Positions 42,215 to 51,075 of a DNA stretch of 64,000 nucleotides are shown here, piece after piece (the stretch's first letter is position 1; each line of letters opens with the position of its first letter). The DNA lies in the NCBI GenBank assembly GCA_017428325.1, contig JAFRRA010000005.1, forward strand, positions 302,385-366,384, read 5' to 3'. Origin of the DNA: Bacteroidales bacterium (lineage in GTDB: Bacteria > Bacteroidota > Bacteroidia > Bacteroidales > UBA932). A model generated the notes under the pieces. It was not told the DNA's origin, made no database searches, and worked only from the letters and a program-made list of their open reading frames with translations. Position numbers and translations under genes: made by a program.

Positions 42215-42531
42215 ATTTCTGGATATATTCTGTAGTTGATCTCTTTGGTTTTGCCGCCTTTGAAGATGACGGTTATCTTGAGTCTGGAGAATCTGCGGAA
42301 CGGGTCTTCCAGAAGAAGCCTGGAGAGATCGAAAATGCCCCAGCAGTCAAGCATATGCCTTTCTTTTCCAGCCAGGACGCTCTGGGTGAAGACTGCCTGC
42401 CTGTCTGCTATAGAGACCCTTATGGATGTGGCCCTGCAATTCTGTGGAGAGAATCCGTTCTTTTCCAGGTTGATCAGGGCATACTCGGCGATTTTGCCAA
42501 GGTATGGAGGAAGCTGGGCGGGATTATTCAT
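42211..42531 (-). CDS. Small protein of unknown function between nuclease and GH89
   Basis: This 106-aa protein has no signal peptide. An N-terminal helix (PPYLGKIAEYALINLEKNGF) is followed by strands such as ATSIRVSIADRQAVFTQSVL and RFSRLKITVIFKGGKTKEINY. I do not recognise a family. It is real by context: its start overlaps the nuclease stop by 4 bp and its stop overlaps the GH89 start by 4 bp, so it is translated within the same transcript. Confidence 0.7.
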   Translation of the reverse strand: MNNPAQLPPYLGKIAEYALINLEKNGFSPQNCRATSIRVSIADRQAVFTQSVLAGKERHMLDCWGIFDLSRLLLEDPFRRFSRLKITVIFKGGKTKEINYRIYPEI

Positions 42532-43400
42532 CTTTTGTTCCTTTTTTGTCCGCCTTTTGCGGGCGAATTGTCAAACATTCCTGTATAGTTGTTCACAAGT
42601 TTTCCTGCTTTGTCATAGACCTTCACGTTGTTCTCGAATCCGTAAGGCCGTTTCTCGTTCCCGTGGTACAGGATACGTATTTCATAGGAAACCCTGTAGC
42701 CTCTCTGCTTGGCGTTTATGGCTTTTTTCTCCAGTTCCAGGATTTCTCCGGAGTTGAGGTCTCTGCGCTGAGGCACGAAGTTGATCTGTTCTGCCGGTCC
42801 GTTCAGGGCCTGGGGGATGAGGTGGCCGCAATTGTCGCCTTCCACCCCGTCCTTGAACTTCACGGAGTATTTCTGGGAACTCTGGTTGCGGCCTCTGGAC
42901 TTCAGGACAAGGTCCGGGCAGAATACCTTTTTGATCCTTCCCCTGCTGTCTGTATAATAGCTGATATTATCCACAAGATATAGCGCGGAAGGAAGATGCA
43001 CTGAATTCAGAAGCATATTCACATATACTTCTCCTTTATTCTTTGACTTGACTCCGGCATCGGCGACAATAATGTTCTCGCTTATCAGTCCGCAGAACTG
43101 TCCGCGGTTGTCGAATGCGGCAACCCATTTTCTTGAGCGGGATTTTGAAGGAACCCGGGACAGAAGTATTCCTGCCTTCCTGATAGAGGCGGTATCCCTT
43201 CCTGAACACAGGCGGCTGAGATTCATAAACTTGAACTGGCGGAAGTCCACATTGTAATACTTGGTGCTGCAGGCTTCGTTCCACCAGCTTTCCAGTTTGG
43301 AGGATTTTTCCAGCGACGTGCCCTTGAACGGGGCGTATGAAGCCAGAATCAATGGCAGCAACAGGGCCGCCAGCAATGAAAATATAGGGGCTCTTTTCAT
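42528..43400 (-). CDS. Exported DNA/RNA non-specific endonuclease
   Basis: This 290-aa protein has an N-terminal signal (RAPIFSLLAALLLPLILASYA) and a C-terminal domain like the Endonuclea_NS_2 (PF13930) beta-beta-alpha-metal nucleases. The core reads VEGDNCGHLIPQALNGPAEQINFVPQRRDLN, with the catalytic His in CGHLI and the metal-binding Asn in EQINFVPQ. It should cut nucleic acid outside the cytoplasm, for nutrition or biofilm turnover. The start at 43400 was chosen because it gives the signal peptide; a longer frame would cover the divergent promoter. The -7 element at 43409-43416 leaves almost no leader. Confidence 0.82.
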   Translation of the reverse strand: MKRAPIFSLLAALLLPLILASYAPFKGTSLEKSSKLESWWNEACSTKYYNVDFRQFKFMNLSRLCSGRDTASIRKAGILLSRVPSKSRSRKWVAAFDNRGQFCGLISENIIVADAGVKSKNKGEVYVNMLLNSVHLPSALYLVDNISYYTDSRGRIKKVFCPDLVLKSRGRNQSSQKYSVKFKDGVEGDNCGHLIPQALNGPAEQINFVPQRRDLNSGEILELEKKAINAKQRGYRVSYEIRILYHGNEKRPYGFENNVKVYDKAGKLVNNYTGMFDNSPAKGGQKRNKR

Positions 43401-43408
43401 AACTTCTA

Positions 43409-43426
43409 CAAATTTAGGTATTTTTG
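43409..43426. promoter_or_regulatory. Back-to-back -7 elements for the nuclease and pgpH-like genes
   Basis: The minus strand reads TAAATTTG at 43416-43409, 8 bp before the nuclease ATG at 43400. The plus strand reads TATTTTTG at 43419-43426, 16 bp before the pgpH-like ATG at 43443. The two elements are separated by 2 bp, so polymerase cannot occupy both at once. The minus transcript would be nearly leaderless. Confidence 0.6.
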
Positions 43427-43442
43427 CATAAAATGACTGTAT

Positions 43443-45482
43443 ATGGAAAGGGTGGACCTTTATAAGCTGAGGCGTGTGCTCGGGAAGAGGAGCAACTTCC
43501 TTGCTATGGGCATAGCGCTGGTTGTAATGCTGATATTCTATCCGGTAGACGGAAAGTTCAGATACCAATACAAGAAAGGCTCTCCGTGGCTTTACGAGAC
43601 ACTGGTGTCTCCGATCGATTTCCCTCTGCTCAAGACCCAGCAGGAACTCGCTGAGGAAAAGAGCCGTGCCGCCGAATCTATGATCCAGTATTTCCGCACA
43701 GACGAGGGGGTCAAGAACAGCGTATTGACTGATTTCTCCGGCAAGTGTCTCAGCGACAGCATTTCCCCTGCAATCAGGGATGCCGTTTCCGAGTCTCTGG
43801 CAAAAATCTACAATATGGGAGTGCTGCCTGAAAGGACACTTACAGACAAGACGGTTTTCATCCAGAGGGGAAGGAACGCGCTTCCTGAGATAGAGATGGA
43901 CCTCTACACTCCGTCCAAGGCTTTGAAACTGGTACGCTCAGACCTTAAATACGCCTTGCCGCTAGTGAATCCCGACTCCCTTATGGACGCCCTTGACATA
44001 GCTTCCCTCCTGGTTCCCAACCTGACTTTCGACAAGACCACTACAGAAGAACTGCATCACAGGGCGGCTGACTACATTTCTCCGACCAAGGGAATGGTAT
44101 ATGCCGGAGAGCATATCGTTACGGAAGGAGAGACCGTGACAGCCGAAATCGCGCAGATCCTTGATTCCTTCAAGGCTGAATACCAGAAGAGTGTAGGCTA
44201 TTCCGGAAATTTACTGCTGATCCATCTCGGCCATGCCCTTATCATCATCATGCTGCTGATAATGGCCTACATTGCAGTCTATTTCTCCGATCCGGACGTG
44301 CTGAGGCATCAGAACGAGTTCAACTTCGTGGTGTTCATACTGTGCCTGAACTTTGTGGTCATGATGCTGGTCAGGAAGATTTCACCGGAGTTCCTCTACC
44401 TTGTTCCATTTGCAGTCACTGTCCTGTATATGAGCTCATTCCTGTACAACAGAGTGGTGCTTCCGGTTTATCTGGTTTCCATAATCCCGCTGCTTTTCAT
44501 TGCGGAAAACGGTGTGGAGCTGTTCACCATTGCAGGAGCCGCAGGATGCATTGCCTTTGTTTCTTTCTCCCTGTACGAGAGGGGATGGCTCCAGTTCATG
44601 AATTGCTTCTACATATTCTTCGCCTGTGCGATTGTCCATATAGGATTCAAGCTCATAGCTGACGGGACCATCTTCCCGCTGGAGAGCAAGATCTACCTCT
44701 ATCTGTTCATAGCCAGCATACTGGTGGTCATTACCTATCCGTTCGTCTTCATTATGGAGAAGATGTTCTATATGGTTTCCATTTCAACCCTGAAGGACCT
44801 GTCGGATACGGAGAACGATATACTGGAGGAACTTTCCGCCAAGGCTCCGGGTACATTCCAGCACTCCCTCCAGGTTGCCAACCTGGCTGAAAGGGCTGTT
44901 GTCGCCATTGGCGGAAATCCACGTATTGCAAGGGCAGGGGCCCTGTATCACGACATAGGAAAGATGAGCAACCCTCAGGCTTTCATAGAGAACAATCCGG
45001 CAGGGTCGGATCTTCATAAAGACCTGTCTCCGGTAGAAAGCGCCCAACTGATAATCAAGCACGTGGAAGACGGTGTGGCTATTGCCCAGAAGCACAAGTT
45101 GCCGCAAGTGATTCAGGACTTTATCCTGTCTCACCACGGCCATTCAGTGACCGAGTATTTCTACAACGTATACTGTAACAATGGGGGAGATCCTGCAGAC
45201 AAGACAATGTTCACCTACAAGGGCAATCTGCCTGTCTCAAAGGAAGAGGTGGTTGTTATGATCGCCGATGCCGTAGAGGCCGCCTCCCGCTCTCTGAAAG
45301 AGTACTCGGAGGAAAGCATCGCGGCTCTTGTGGACAGCGTGGTGGCCAAGCGTATATCAGGCAACCAGCTCATACGTTCGGATGTGACGTTCCGTAACCT
45401 CAACACCATCAAGGCGGTTATGAAACGCCAGATCAGGGAGATTTATCACGTCAGGATCGCTTATCCGAAGCGGAACGCCTAG
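43443..45482 (+). CDS. 7TM-HD family phosphodiesterase (PgpH-like)
   Basis: This 679-aa membrane protein has the PgpH architecture. A first TM helix (about 20-38) is followed by an extracellular 7TMR-HDED region (about 60-255), then seven TM helices (about 260-450), and a cytoplasmic HD domain. The HD motifs are GTFQHSLQVANLAERAV (about 467), LYHDIGKMSNPQAFIEN (about 500), ILSHHGHSVTEYFYN and MIADAVEAASRSL. All expected metal ligands are visible. PgpH proteins hydrolyse c-di-AMP. The TAG stop overlaps the convergent lnt stop in CTAG. Substrate by family; no direct evidence here. Confidence 0.9.
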   Translation: MERVDLYKLRRVLGKRSNFLAMGIALVVMLIFYPVDGKFRYQYKKGSPWLYETLVSPIDFPLLKTQQELAEEKSRAAESMIQYFRTDEGVKNSVLTDFSGKCLSDSISPAIRDAVSESLAKIYNMGVLPERTLTDKTVFIQRGRNALPEIEMDLYTPSKALKLVRSDLKYALPLVNPDSLMDALDIASLLVPNLTFDKTTTEELHHRAADYISPTKGMVYAGEHIVTEGETVTAEIAQILDSFKAEYQKSVGYSGNLLLIHLGHALIIIMLLIMAYIAVYFSDPDVLRHQNEFNFVVFILCLNFVVMMLVRKISPEFLYLVPFAVTVLYMSSFLYNRVVLPVYLVSIIPLLFIAENGVELFTIAGAAGCIAFVSFSLYERGWLQFMNCFYIFFACAIVHIGFKLIADGTIFPLESKIYLYLFIASILVVITYPFVFIMEKMFYMVSISTLKDLSDTENDILEELSAKAPGTFQHSLQVANLAERAVVAIGGNPRIARAGALYHDIGKMSNPQAFIENNPAGSDLHKDLSPVESAQLIIKHVEDGVAIAQKHKLPQVIQDFILSHHGHSVTEYFYNVYCNNGGDPADKTMFTYKGNLPVSKEEVVVMIADAVEAASRSLKEYSEESIAALVDSVVAKRISGNQLIRSDVTFRNLNTIKAVMKRQIREIYHVRIAYPKRNA

Positions 45483-47107
45483 GATATCCTTCTTTTCCTT
45501 GTTAATATGCCTATGAGGACGAATGCTGCCGAGAGCCAGCAGCAGAGGAGTCCTGCAATGTCACCGTACCTTACGAAAGGGGTTATCTCCCTGTTAGGAT
45601 AGACATTACCCCTTATTGCGCACTCTTCCCACCAAGGAGTCGGCTGGAGTATGTCTCCCCTCTGGTTGATGATGGCTGAAGTGCCTGTGTTGGCGCTTCT
45701 TGCGATGTCCCTTCTGGTTTCAATGGCTCTCAGCGACGCATAATGCAGATGCTGGATATGGCCGCTGGTGTTTTTCCACCAGCCGTCGTTGGTGATTATC
45801 GTCATCAGGTCCGCCCCTTCATTTCTGATATAATCCCTGAAGAAGTTAGGGAATACGGATTCGTAGCATACCGCGCTTCCAATCCTGTGACCGTCACCGG
45901 TGATGAAAAGCCCTCTGTAACTTTGGGTTCCGAAGTTGCCGAATCCGCCTCCCAGGTCCAGGCCCAGGAATCCGAGAACACTTGTTTTCCCGATATAAGG
46001 AACGGTTTCCGCCAGAATCACAAGCTTGGACTTGTGGTAGAAACTCAAAGTACTGTCTCTGCCTGTGAAGACTGCGGTGTTGAACAGGTCGTACCACCCG
46101 TACGCTCCCATAGGCCTTGCAGAACGGGTAGGTTTCTCATCGCTGAGATTGTCGAAGTAGCAGAGCTGTGTTACCGCTCCGAATATGAAATTGGTCTTGT
46201 TCGTAACGGCGAACCGCCTTATGCTGTCCAGAGTAGGGTTGCCCTCAGGATAGTTCTCGACAATGTTTCCTGCAACGCGGGAAGGGTTGAAGAATGTCTC
46301 CGGAGCAACAACCAAGAATGTGGAGTCAGTAATGTTGTCCTTTGCCAGGTTCAGAAGGATCTCGTCCTGCTGTCTCTGAGTCTTTCCGCCGAACTTGTCC
46401 TGATAAGGGTCTATGTTAGGCTGGAGAATCACGACCTCCCTGGCTGCTGAAGGGCTGAAAGAGGCAATTTTCTTGCCGTATTCGGCGTATCTTATTTGGG
46501 AAAGGACAATAGGGACTGCAATCAGAAGGAAAGTCCCCAGAGCCCACCATCGGGTTTTCCGGCTTTCCGAGAAAACCTGCAATGTCTTGAAGATAAAAAC
46601 ATTGGCAAGCAGAATCCACAGTGAGCCACCGATGGAACCCGTGACCTCATACCATTGTATGTGCCTTATGCTTTGGGCAAAACTGTTTCCAAGGTTCAGC
46701 CACGGCCAGGTTACCTGCCACCCCTGGTAAAGATGCTCCCAGGCGCACCACATTGCCGCGAGGGCAAGATACGGAAGGAAGCCTGAATATCTTCTCCTGA
46801 GGAAGCGGAACAGGCGGAAGATTATGGCCATCTGGAGAGAGTTAAGGATTATGGCGGCAATGGCTCCTGCCGGGGTGGCATACCATATCCACCAGGTTGC
46901 TATCACGTTCCACAGAAGGAAAGAAGGGTAATAGCAGAGCCAGAAATGGCGTATTCCATTCTCCGTGGCGATCCTTTCCGCTGCCAGCAGAGGCAGGAAA
47001 GCCACAAGGGCAATCAGGCCGCAATGCGGATAGATGTATGGTATAGAAAGCAGAAGGCCTGATATGAGGCCCAGCAGGCAAAGTTTTCCGAGGCTATTTT
47101 TTTTCAT
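45479..47107 (-). CDS. lnt: Apolipoprotein N-acyltransferase
   Basis: This 542-aa inner-membrane enzyme adds the third acyl chain to lipoproteins. The N-terminal half has about six to seven TM helices. The nitrilase-like periplasmic domain carries the catalytic triad: Glu in VVAPETFFNPSR (about 267), Lys in YHKSKLVILAETVPY, and Cys in SAVCYESVFPNFF (about 412). NDGWWKNTSGHIQHLHYASLRAIETRR follows as in other Lnt proteins, and one TM helix closes the protein. The ATG at 47107 is preferred to the GTG just before it. The -7 element ends 4 bp before the ATG. Many lipoproteins in the window would need it. Confidence 0.94.
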   Translation of the reverse strand: MKKNSLGKLCLLGLISGLLLSIPYIYPHCGLIALVAFLPLLAAERIATENGIRHFWLCYYPSFLLWNVIATWWIWYATPAGAIAAIILNSLQMAIIFRLFRFLRRRYSGFLPYLALAAMWCAWEHLYQGWQVTWPWLNLGNSFAQSIRHIQWYEVTGSIGGSLWILLANVFIFKTLQVFSESRKTRWWALGTFLLIAVPIVLSQIRYAEYGKKIASFSPSAAREVVILQPNIDPYQDKFGGKTQRQQDEILLNLAKDNITDSTFLVVAPETFFNPSRVAGNIVENYPEGNPTLDSIRRFAVTNKTNFIFGAVTQLCYFDNLSDEKPTRSARPMGAYGWYDLFNTAVFTGRDSTLSFYHKSKLVILAETVPYIGKTSVLGFLGLDLGGGFGNFGTQSYRGLFITGDGHRIGSAVCYESVFPNFFRDYIRNEGADLMTIITNDGWWKNTSGHIQHLHYASLRAIETRRDIARSANTGTSAIINQRGDILQPTPWWEECAIRGNVYPNREITPFVRYGDIAGLLCCWLSAAFVLIGILTRKRRIS

Positions 47108-47111
47108 CACC

Positions 47112-47128
47112 CAAAAGTAGTAAATTTG
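47112..47128. promoter_or_regulatory. Back-to-back -7 elements for lnt and the LysE-type gene
   Basis: The minus strand reads TACTTTTG at 47119-47112, ending 4 bp before the lnt ATG. The plus strand reads TAAATTTG at 47121-47128, 9 bp before the ATG at 47138. One base separates them. The lnt transcript would be leaderless if initiation is about 7 bp downstream. Confidence 0.55.
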
Positions 47129-47137
47129 CCGTTTGTT

Positions 47138-47806
47138 ATGAATAACGAAATGCTGGAAGTTTTCATCAAGGGCCTGATTGTGGGCATTGGGGCGTCAATT
47201 CCGCTTGGCCCTGTGGGTGTCCTGTGCATCCAGAAGACTATCAGCAAAGGTAGGTTTGCGGGCTTCTTCACGGGCCTTGGAGCTTCCATTTCGGATACCT
47301 TCTATTCCGCCCTTTCCCTTCTGGGCCTGTTCATGGTAGACAGTTTCCTGGACCAGTACAAGGCCTGGGTTCTGCTTTTCGGAGGAATTGTAATCGCCCT
47401 TATCGGAATCAGGGTTTACCGCAGCAACCCTGTTAAGCAGATCAAGCAGAAGCAGGGCAATGGCAGCAGAATCAAGGATATGCTGGAATCTCTGGCCATC
47501 ACGATCACAAATCCCGGCTCTATTTTCCTGATTTTCGCGATGATGGCGGCTGTAAGGCTGGATGTGTCCTCCTACACCCTCGAGACCGCTCCCGTGGCCG
47601 TGAGGATTCTTCTGCTCGCGATATTCCTTGGAACCGCCCTGTGGTGGTTCTCCCTGACTTCTTTCGTAAGCATATTCCGAAAGAAATTCCGCCTCAAGCA
47701 ACTGATTGTGATAAACAGGATATCCGGAATCGTGATTATCCTGCTGGGCATACTGAGCTTTGGAGAAGGACTCTTCAAGCTGATTCTTCAGTATGTCATA
47801 AAGTAG
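47138..47806 (+). CDS. LysE-family amino acid exporter
   Basis: This 222-aa protein has six predicted TM helices and the LysE/RhtB family N-terminus (FIKGLIVGIGASIPLGPVGVLCIQKTISKGRFAGFFTGLGA). The second motif region, SLAITITNPGSIFLIFAMMAA, matches the conserved Asn-Pro turn of the family. A Lys-rich cytoplasmic loop lies at about residues 105-115. It exports amino acids or related solutes; the substrate is not visible. The ATG at 47138 was chosen because a -7 element overlaps the earlier TTG start. Its TAG stop at 47804-47806 is immediately adjacent to the 3' end of tmRNA on the other strand. Confidence 0.85.
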   Translation: MNNEMLEVFIKGLIVGIGASIPLGPVGVLCIQKTISKGRFAGFFTGLGASISDTFYSALSLLGLFMVDSFLDQYKAWVLLFGGIVIALIGIRVYRSNPVKQIKQKQGNGSRIKDMLESLAITITNPGSIFLIFAMMAAVRLDVSSYTLETAPVAVRILLLAIFLGTALWWFSLTSFVSIFRKKFRLKQLIVINRISGIVIILLGILSFGEGLFKLILQYVIK

Positions 47807-48204
47807 TGGAGGTGAGCGGAGTCGAACCGCTGTCCAATCAGGCCGCCAACCGGTTTTCTACGTGCGTATCTCCAGTTTGTTTTTCGTCTGAGGCCCCGCC
47901 CCGGAGCGGGCAAGTCCAAAGCTTATCCTTTAAAACTTGGGAGGAGTTAAAGGAGTCGTCCTCCGCATTCTTCTTTAGATGATACCCCGTATGCCAGATC
48001 CAAGAAGACGGAAAACCTGGCGGGATACTCGTCCGAGGCACCTTGTGCCTCAAGGATTAAGCGTGTCAGCTTGGCTGATTACGCAGCGAGTCTCATAGAA
48101 TTGTTGCCAATTAATGGCTGAAAGTCATTGGTTAACGGGTGCGGCTTCCAACGCCCGGCACGCTTGCCGACCAACTGATCTGATGTCAAAACCAGAACAC
48201 CCCC
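47807..48204 (-). ncRNA. ssrA: Transfer-messenger RNA (tmRNA)
   Basis: This one-piece tmRNA of about 398 nt rescues stalled ribosomes. On the minus strand the 5' end GGGGGTG pairs with CACCTCC at the 3' end, forming the acceptor stem with one G-U pair; the D-like section is TTCTGGTTTTGACATC. The T arm is AGCGG TTCGACT CCGCT. The discriminator is A and CCA is not encoded (CTA follows). The tag reading frame is at about 48115-48086, GGC AAC AAT TCT ATG AGA CTC GCT GCG TAA, giving GNNSMRLAA. That keeps the Gly resume residue and terminal LAA seen in other Bacteroidota, but lacks the usual Tyr-Ala before LAA. The promoter TATATTTG lies at 48220-48227. Confidence 0.95.
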
Positions 48205-48219
48205 GGCATAAATGGGACG

Positions 48220-48227
48220 CAAATATA
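48220..48227 (-). promoter_or_regulatory. -7 element for tmRNA
   Basis: The minus strand reads TATATTTG, ending 15 bp before the tmRNA 5' end at 48204. It lies just outside the stop codon of the FAD-dependent dehydrogenase gene at 48232. Confidence 0.6.
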
Positions 48228-48231
48228 CAAA

Positions 48232-51069
48232 TTATTCAGAAGCCTCGTCAATCAGATAGAGAAGGTTCTTGAAAACAATTCCGCTGTGTTCGCTGAGGCC
48301 TATCTCGCAGGTGCGGCTGGTTGCGTAACCTTCCGTGCATCCCTCCACCTGGTTGCGGAGGTCTCTCAGTCCCCAGTCGTTGAGCTCAGGAGTGAAGAAC
48401 CCCTTGTCTCCTGCAAAGCCGCAGCAATTGGTGTCCATAACCTTGACTTTCTTTGCGCAAAGCCTTGCTATGTCCACGATGGTGGTGTCAACTCCCAGTT
48501 TCTTGGAAGTGCAGACTGCGAACACCGCAACGCTCTTGTCCAGTTTGTTGATTGTCAGGTTAGGAATAAGGTATAGCCTGGCGAATTCCGCAGGCTCGTA
48601 CAGGGTGAGTTTGTCCCCGAAGTTGGACTTCATTGTGTACAGGCAAGGCGTCATGTCGCAGACAATAGGCAGGGTTCCGCCTTCAGATGCCTTGGTGAGC
48701 TCTTCCAGAAGGTTGTCGCTGAGCATCTTGCCGGCCTTTACATATCCCTTGCTGGAGAAGGCCATTCCGCAGCAGAGTTTCTTCAGGTTGGCAGGGTATA
48801 CCACCTCGTATCCGGCTTTGCGTATGAGTTTGTCCATAAGCCTGGTGAGCGAGAGCGCATCCCTGTATTCCTTGCTGTTTCCCATCGAGCGGGTAAGGCA
48901 GCTAGGGAAGTATACAACCTTTCCTTTGCTCGGCGACGGTATCCTTGAAGGGTCGTTCCCTTCCAGTATAGCCTTGGAAATCTTGCGGTTGCCCTTAGGG
49001 AAACTGGCGTTCCACTTTGGAATCAGGCCGCAGGTTGCCCACCTGGCGAACTGGGCCATAGGTTTCATTACTGTCTTGCCGACAGTCCTTCTTATTCCAT
49101 ATGACATGTTCCAGGCGGCTCTCATGCCCCAGACCGCCCTGTCCCAGTGGGCTGCCAGGCTGGCTGCCCTGTCTTCCTGCTTCTGGGTGTGGCTTTGATG
49201 GCGGAGCTCCTTGGTAAGTTTTCCGTTGTCAACTTTTACCGGGCAGGCTACGGCGCAGAGGCTGTCCGTGGCGCAGGTCTCGTCTCCCAGATACTTGTAA
49301 TCCTTTTTCATCAGAGCCAGGTCGGCAGGGTTGGAACCTGTCTTCTCCAGTCTGGTCATTTCCCTGTAAGAAACCACCCTTTGCCTTGGCGAGAAGGTGA
49401 GACCTTCTGATACACAATTCTTTTCGCAGAAGCCGCATTCCATGCAGCGGTCGATTTCAGGACTGGTCTGCGGGCAAGGCTTCAGGTTCTTTATATGGGC
49501 CTGCGGGTCATCGTTGAGGATAACTCCAGGATTCAAAATTCCTTTCGGGTCCAGAAGCTGCTTGATCTCCTTCATCAGGCCATAGGCCTGCTTTCCCCAT
49601 TCCATCTCCACAAACGGGGCCATATTCCTTCCGGTTCCGTGCTCTGCCTTGAGGGAACCGTCATACTTGTCTACGACCAGGTGGCATACATCGTCCATGA
49701 AATGAGCGTATTTGCTCACTTCCTCCGGGCTCTGGAAATCCTGGTTGAACATGAAGTGGAGGTTGCCGGCAAGGGCGTGTCCGAAGATCACGGCATCCGA
49801 ATAGCCGTCCTTGTCGAAGAGTTCCCTAAGGTCTGTAACGGCATCAGCAAGCCGAGGTACTTCAAAGCAGACATCTTCTATTATGGCTGTTGTTCCGGCC
49901 TTTCTCATTCCGGCAACGGTAGGGAGGCATTCCTTCCTGACTTTCCACAGCGTCGCCCTTTCCTTTTCGTCCATTGTGAACGAGAACGGAAGGACCGTCT
50001 GGAAAGGAGAGAGAGCCTCGGTGATTCTCTTGACCTTGCCCTGGAGTGACGGCTTGTCCTCTTCGGTTATTTCAACGAGCAGACCGCAGGCTCCGTCCGG
50101 CAGAGTCTTCAGATACTCCGGGACTCCGTCTGCGTTCTCCACGCTGCGGATGGAGGACCTGTCTATGAGCTCCACTGCGCTGACCGGCATCTGTTTGAGG
50201 ATCTGCACGGCGCTGCAGGCTTCCCTGATTGTAGGGAAGATGACCAGGGCCAGAGCCTTGAACTTGTTGTCGTCCACCGTGTTGTAGGTTACGGAAGAAA
50301 TGAAGGCAAGGGTTCCCTCGCTTCCTATGATAAGGTGCTTCAGGATGTCTATTCCGTCTGAATAGTCCACAAAGGCGTTCAGGCTGTAGCCGGTAGTGTT
50401 CTTTATCTTGTATTTTCTCTCTATCCTTTCCTTAAGGACAGGGTCGTCTCCAATTCTTCTGGCAATATTTTCAAGCCCTTCCACTATGTTATTGTGGGTC
50501 TTGCGGAAACGTTTCACAGAGGCGACATCGGACGTGTCCAGGTCTGTTCCGTCCGGAAGTATGATGTTTATGTCTGCGATGGTCTTGTAGGAGTTCTGGC
50601 TTGTACCGCAGCACATTCCGCTGGCGTTGTTGGCGGCGATTCCTCCTATCATCGCGGAGTCGATGGATGCCGGGTCAGGTCCGATCTTCTTGCCGAAACG
50701 AGTCAGCAGGCGGTTTGCCATGGCTCCCCTGATGCCAGGTCCCAGGCAGATCCGCTCTCCCCTTACCGATATGCTGTAGTTGCGGAACCCGTGGGTGGCT
50801 ATAACCAGGACAGAGTCCGAGATGGACTGCCCGCTCAGCGATGTTCCTGCCGCCCTGAATGTTACGGGAATATCCATCCTGTACGCCTCCATCAGGATCT
50901 GCCGGACTTCCGTAGAAGACCAGGCCCTTACCACCAGCTTTGGAATCAGCCGGTAGAAAGAAGCGTCCGTACCGAATGCCAGAGTGGTCAGCGGATCGTG
51001 AAACATCCTCTCTTTAGGTATGAATTCTTTCAGTTTGTCGTAGAATTCCTTGTATTTTCCTGTAAGCAT
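48232..51069 (-). CDS. FAD-binding and 4Fe-4S dehydrogenase (D-lactate/glycolate oxidase type)
   Basis: This 945-aa protein fuses a GlcD/Dld-type flavoprotein to Fe-S and CCG domains. The FAD_binding_4 domain is at about 40-260 (VTFRAAGTSLSGQSISDSVLV, GGIAANNASGMCCG), and the FAD-oxidase C-terminal domain at about 270-530 (GHALAGNLHFMFNQ, EHGTGRNMAPFVEMEWG). Two 4Fe-4S motifs follow: CMECGFCEKNC and CATDSLCAVACP. The C-terminus carries two CCG domains (LKKLCCGMAFSSKGY and MDTNCCGFAGDKGFF). This architecture oxidises D-lactate or another 2-hydroxy acid and passes electrons to the respiratory chain. It follows the tandem thioredoxin gene by 6 bp. The exact acid is not certain. Confidence 0.88.
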   Translation of the reverse strand: MLTGKYKEFYDKLKEFIPKERMFHDPLTTLAFGTDASFYRLIPKLVVRAWSSTEVRQILMEAYRMDIPVTFRAAGTSLSGQSISDSVLVIATHGFRNYSISVRGERICLGPGIRGAMANRLLTRFGKKIGPDPASIDSAMIGGIAANNASGMCCGTSQNSYKTIADINIILPDGTDLDTSDVASVKRFRKTHNNIVEGLENIARRIGDDPVLKERIERKYKIKNTTGYSLNAFVDYSDGIDILKHLIIGSEGTLAFISSVTYNTVDDNKFKALALVIFPTIREACSAVQILKQMPVSAVELIDRSSIRSVENADGVPEYLKTLPDGACGLLVEITEEDKPSLQGKVKRITEALSPFQTVLPFSFTMDEKERATLWKVRKECLPTVAGMRKAGTTAIIEDVCFEVPRLADAVTDLRELFDKDGYSDAVIFGHALAGNLHFMFNQDFQSPEEVSKYAHFMDDVCHLVVDKYDGSLKAEHGTGRNMAPFVEMEWGKQAYGLMKEIKQLLDPKGILNPGVILNDDPQAHIKNLKPCPQTSPEIDRCMECGFCEKNCVSEGLTFSPRQRVVSYREMTRLEKTGSNPADLALMKKDYKYLGDETCATDSLCAVACPVKVDNGKLTKELRHQSHTQKQEDRAASLAAHWDRAVWGMRAAWNMSYGIRRTVGKTVMKPMAQFARWATCGLIPKWNASFPKGNRKISKAILEGNDPSRIPSPSKGKVVYFPSCLTRSMGNSKEYRDALSLTRLMDKLIRKAGYEVVYPANLKKLCCGMAFSSKGYVKAGKMLSDNLLEELTKASEGGTLPIVCDMTPCLYTMKSNFGDKLTLYEPAEFARLYLIPNLTINKLDKSVAVFAVCTSKKLGVDTTIVDIARLCAKKVKVMDTNCCGFAGDKGFFTPELNDWGLRDLRNQVEGCTEGYATSRTCEIGLSEHSGIVFKNLLYLIDEASE

Positions 51070-51075
51070 ATCTGT

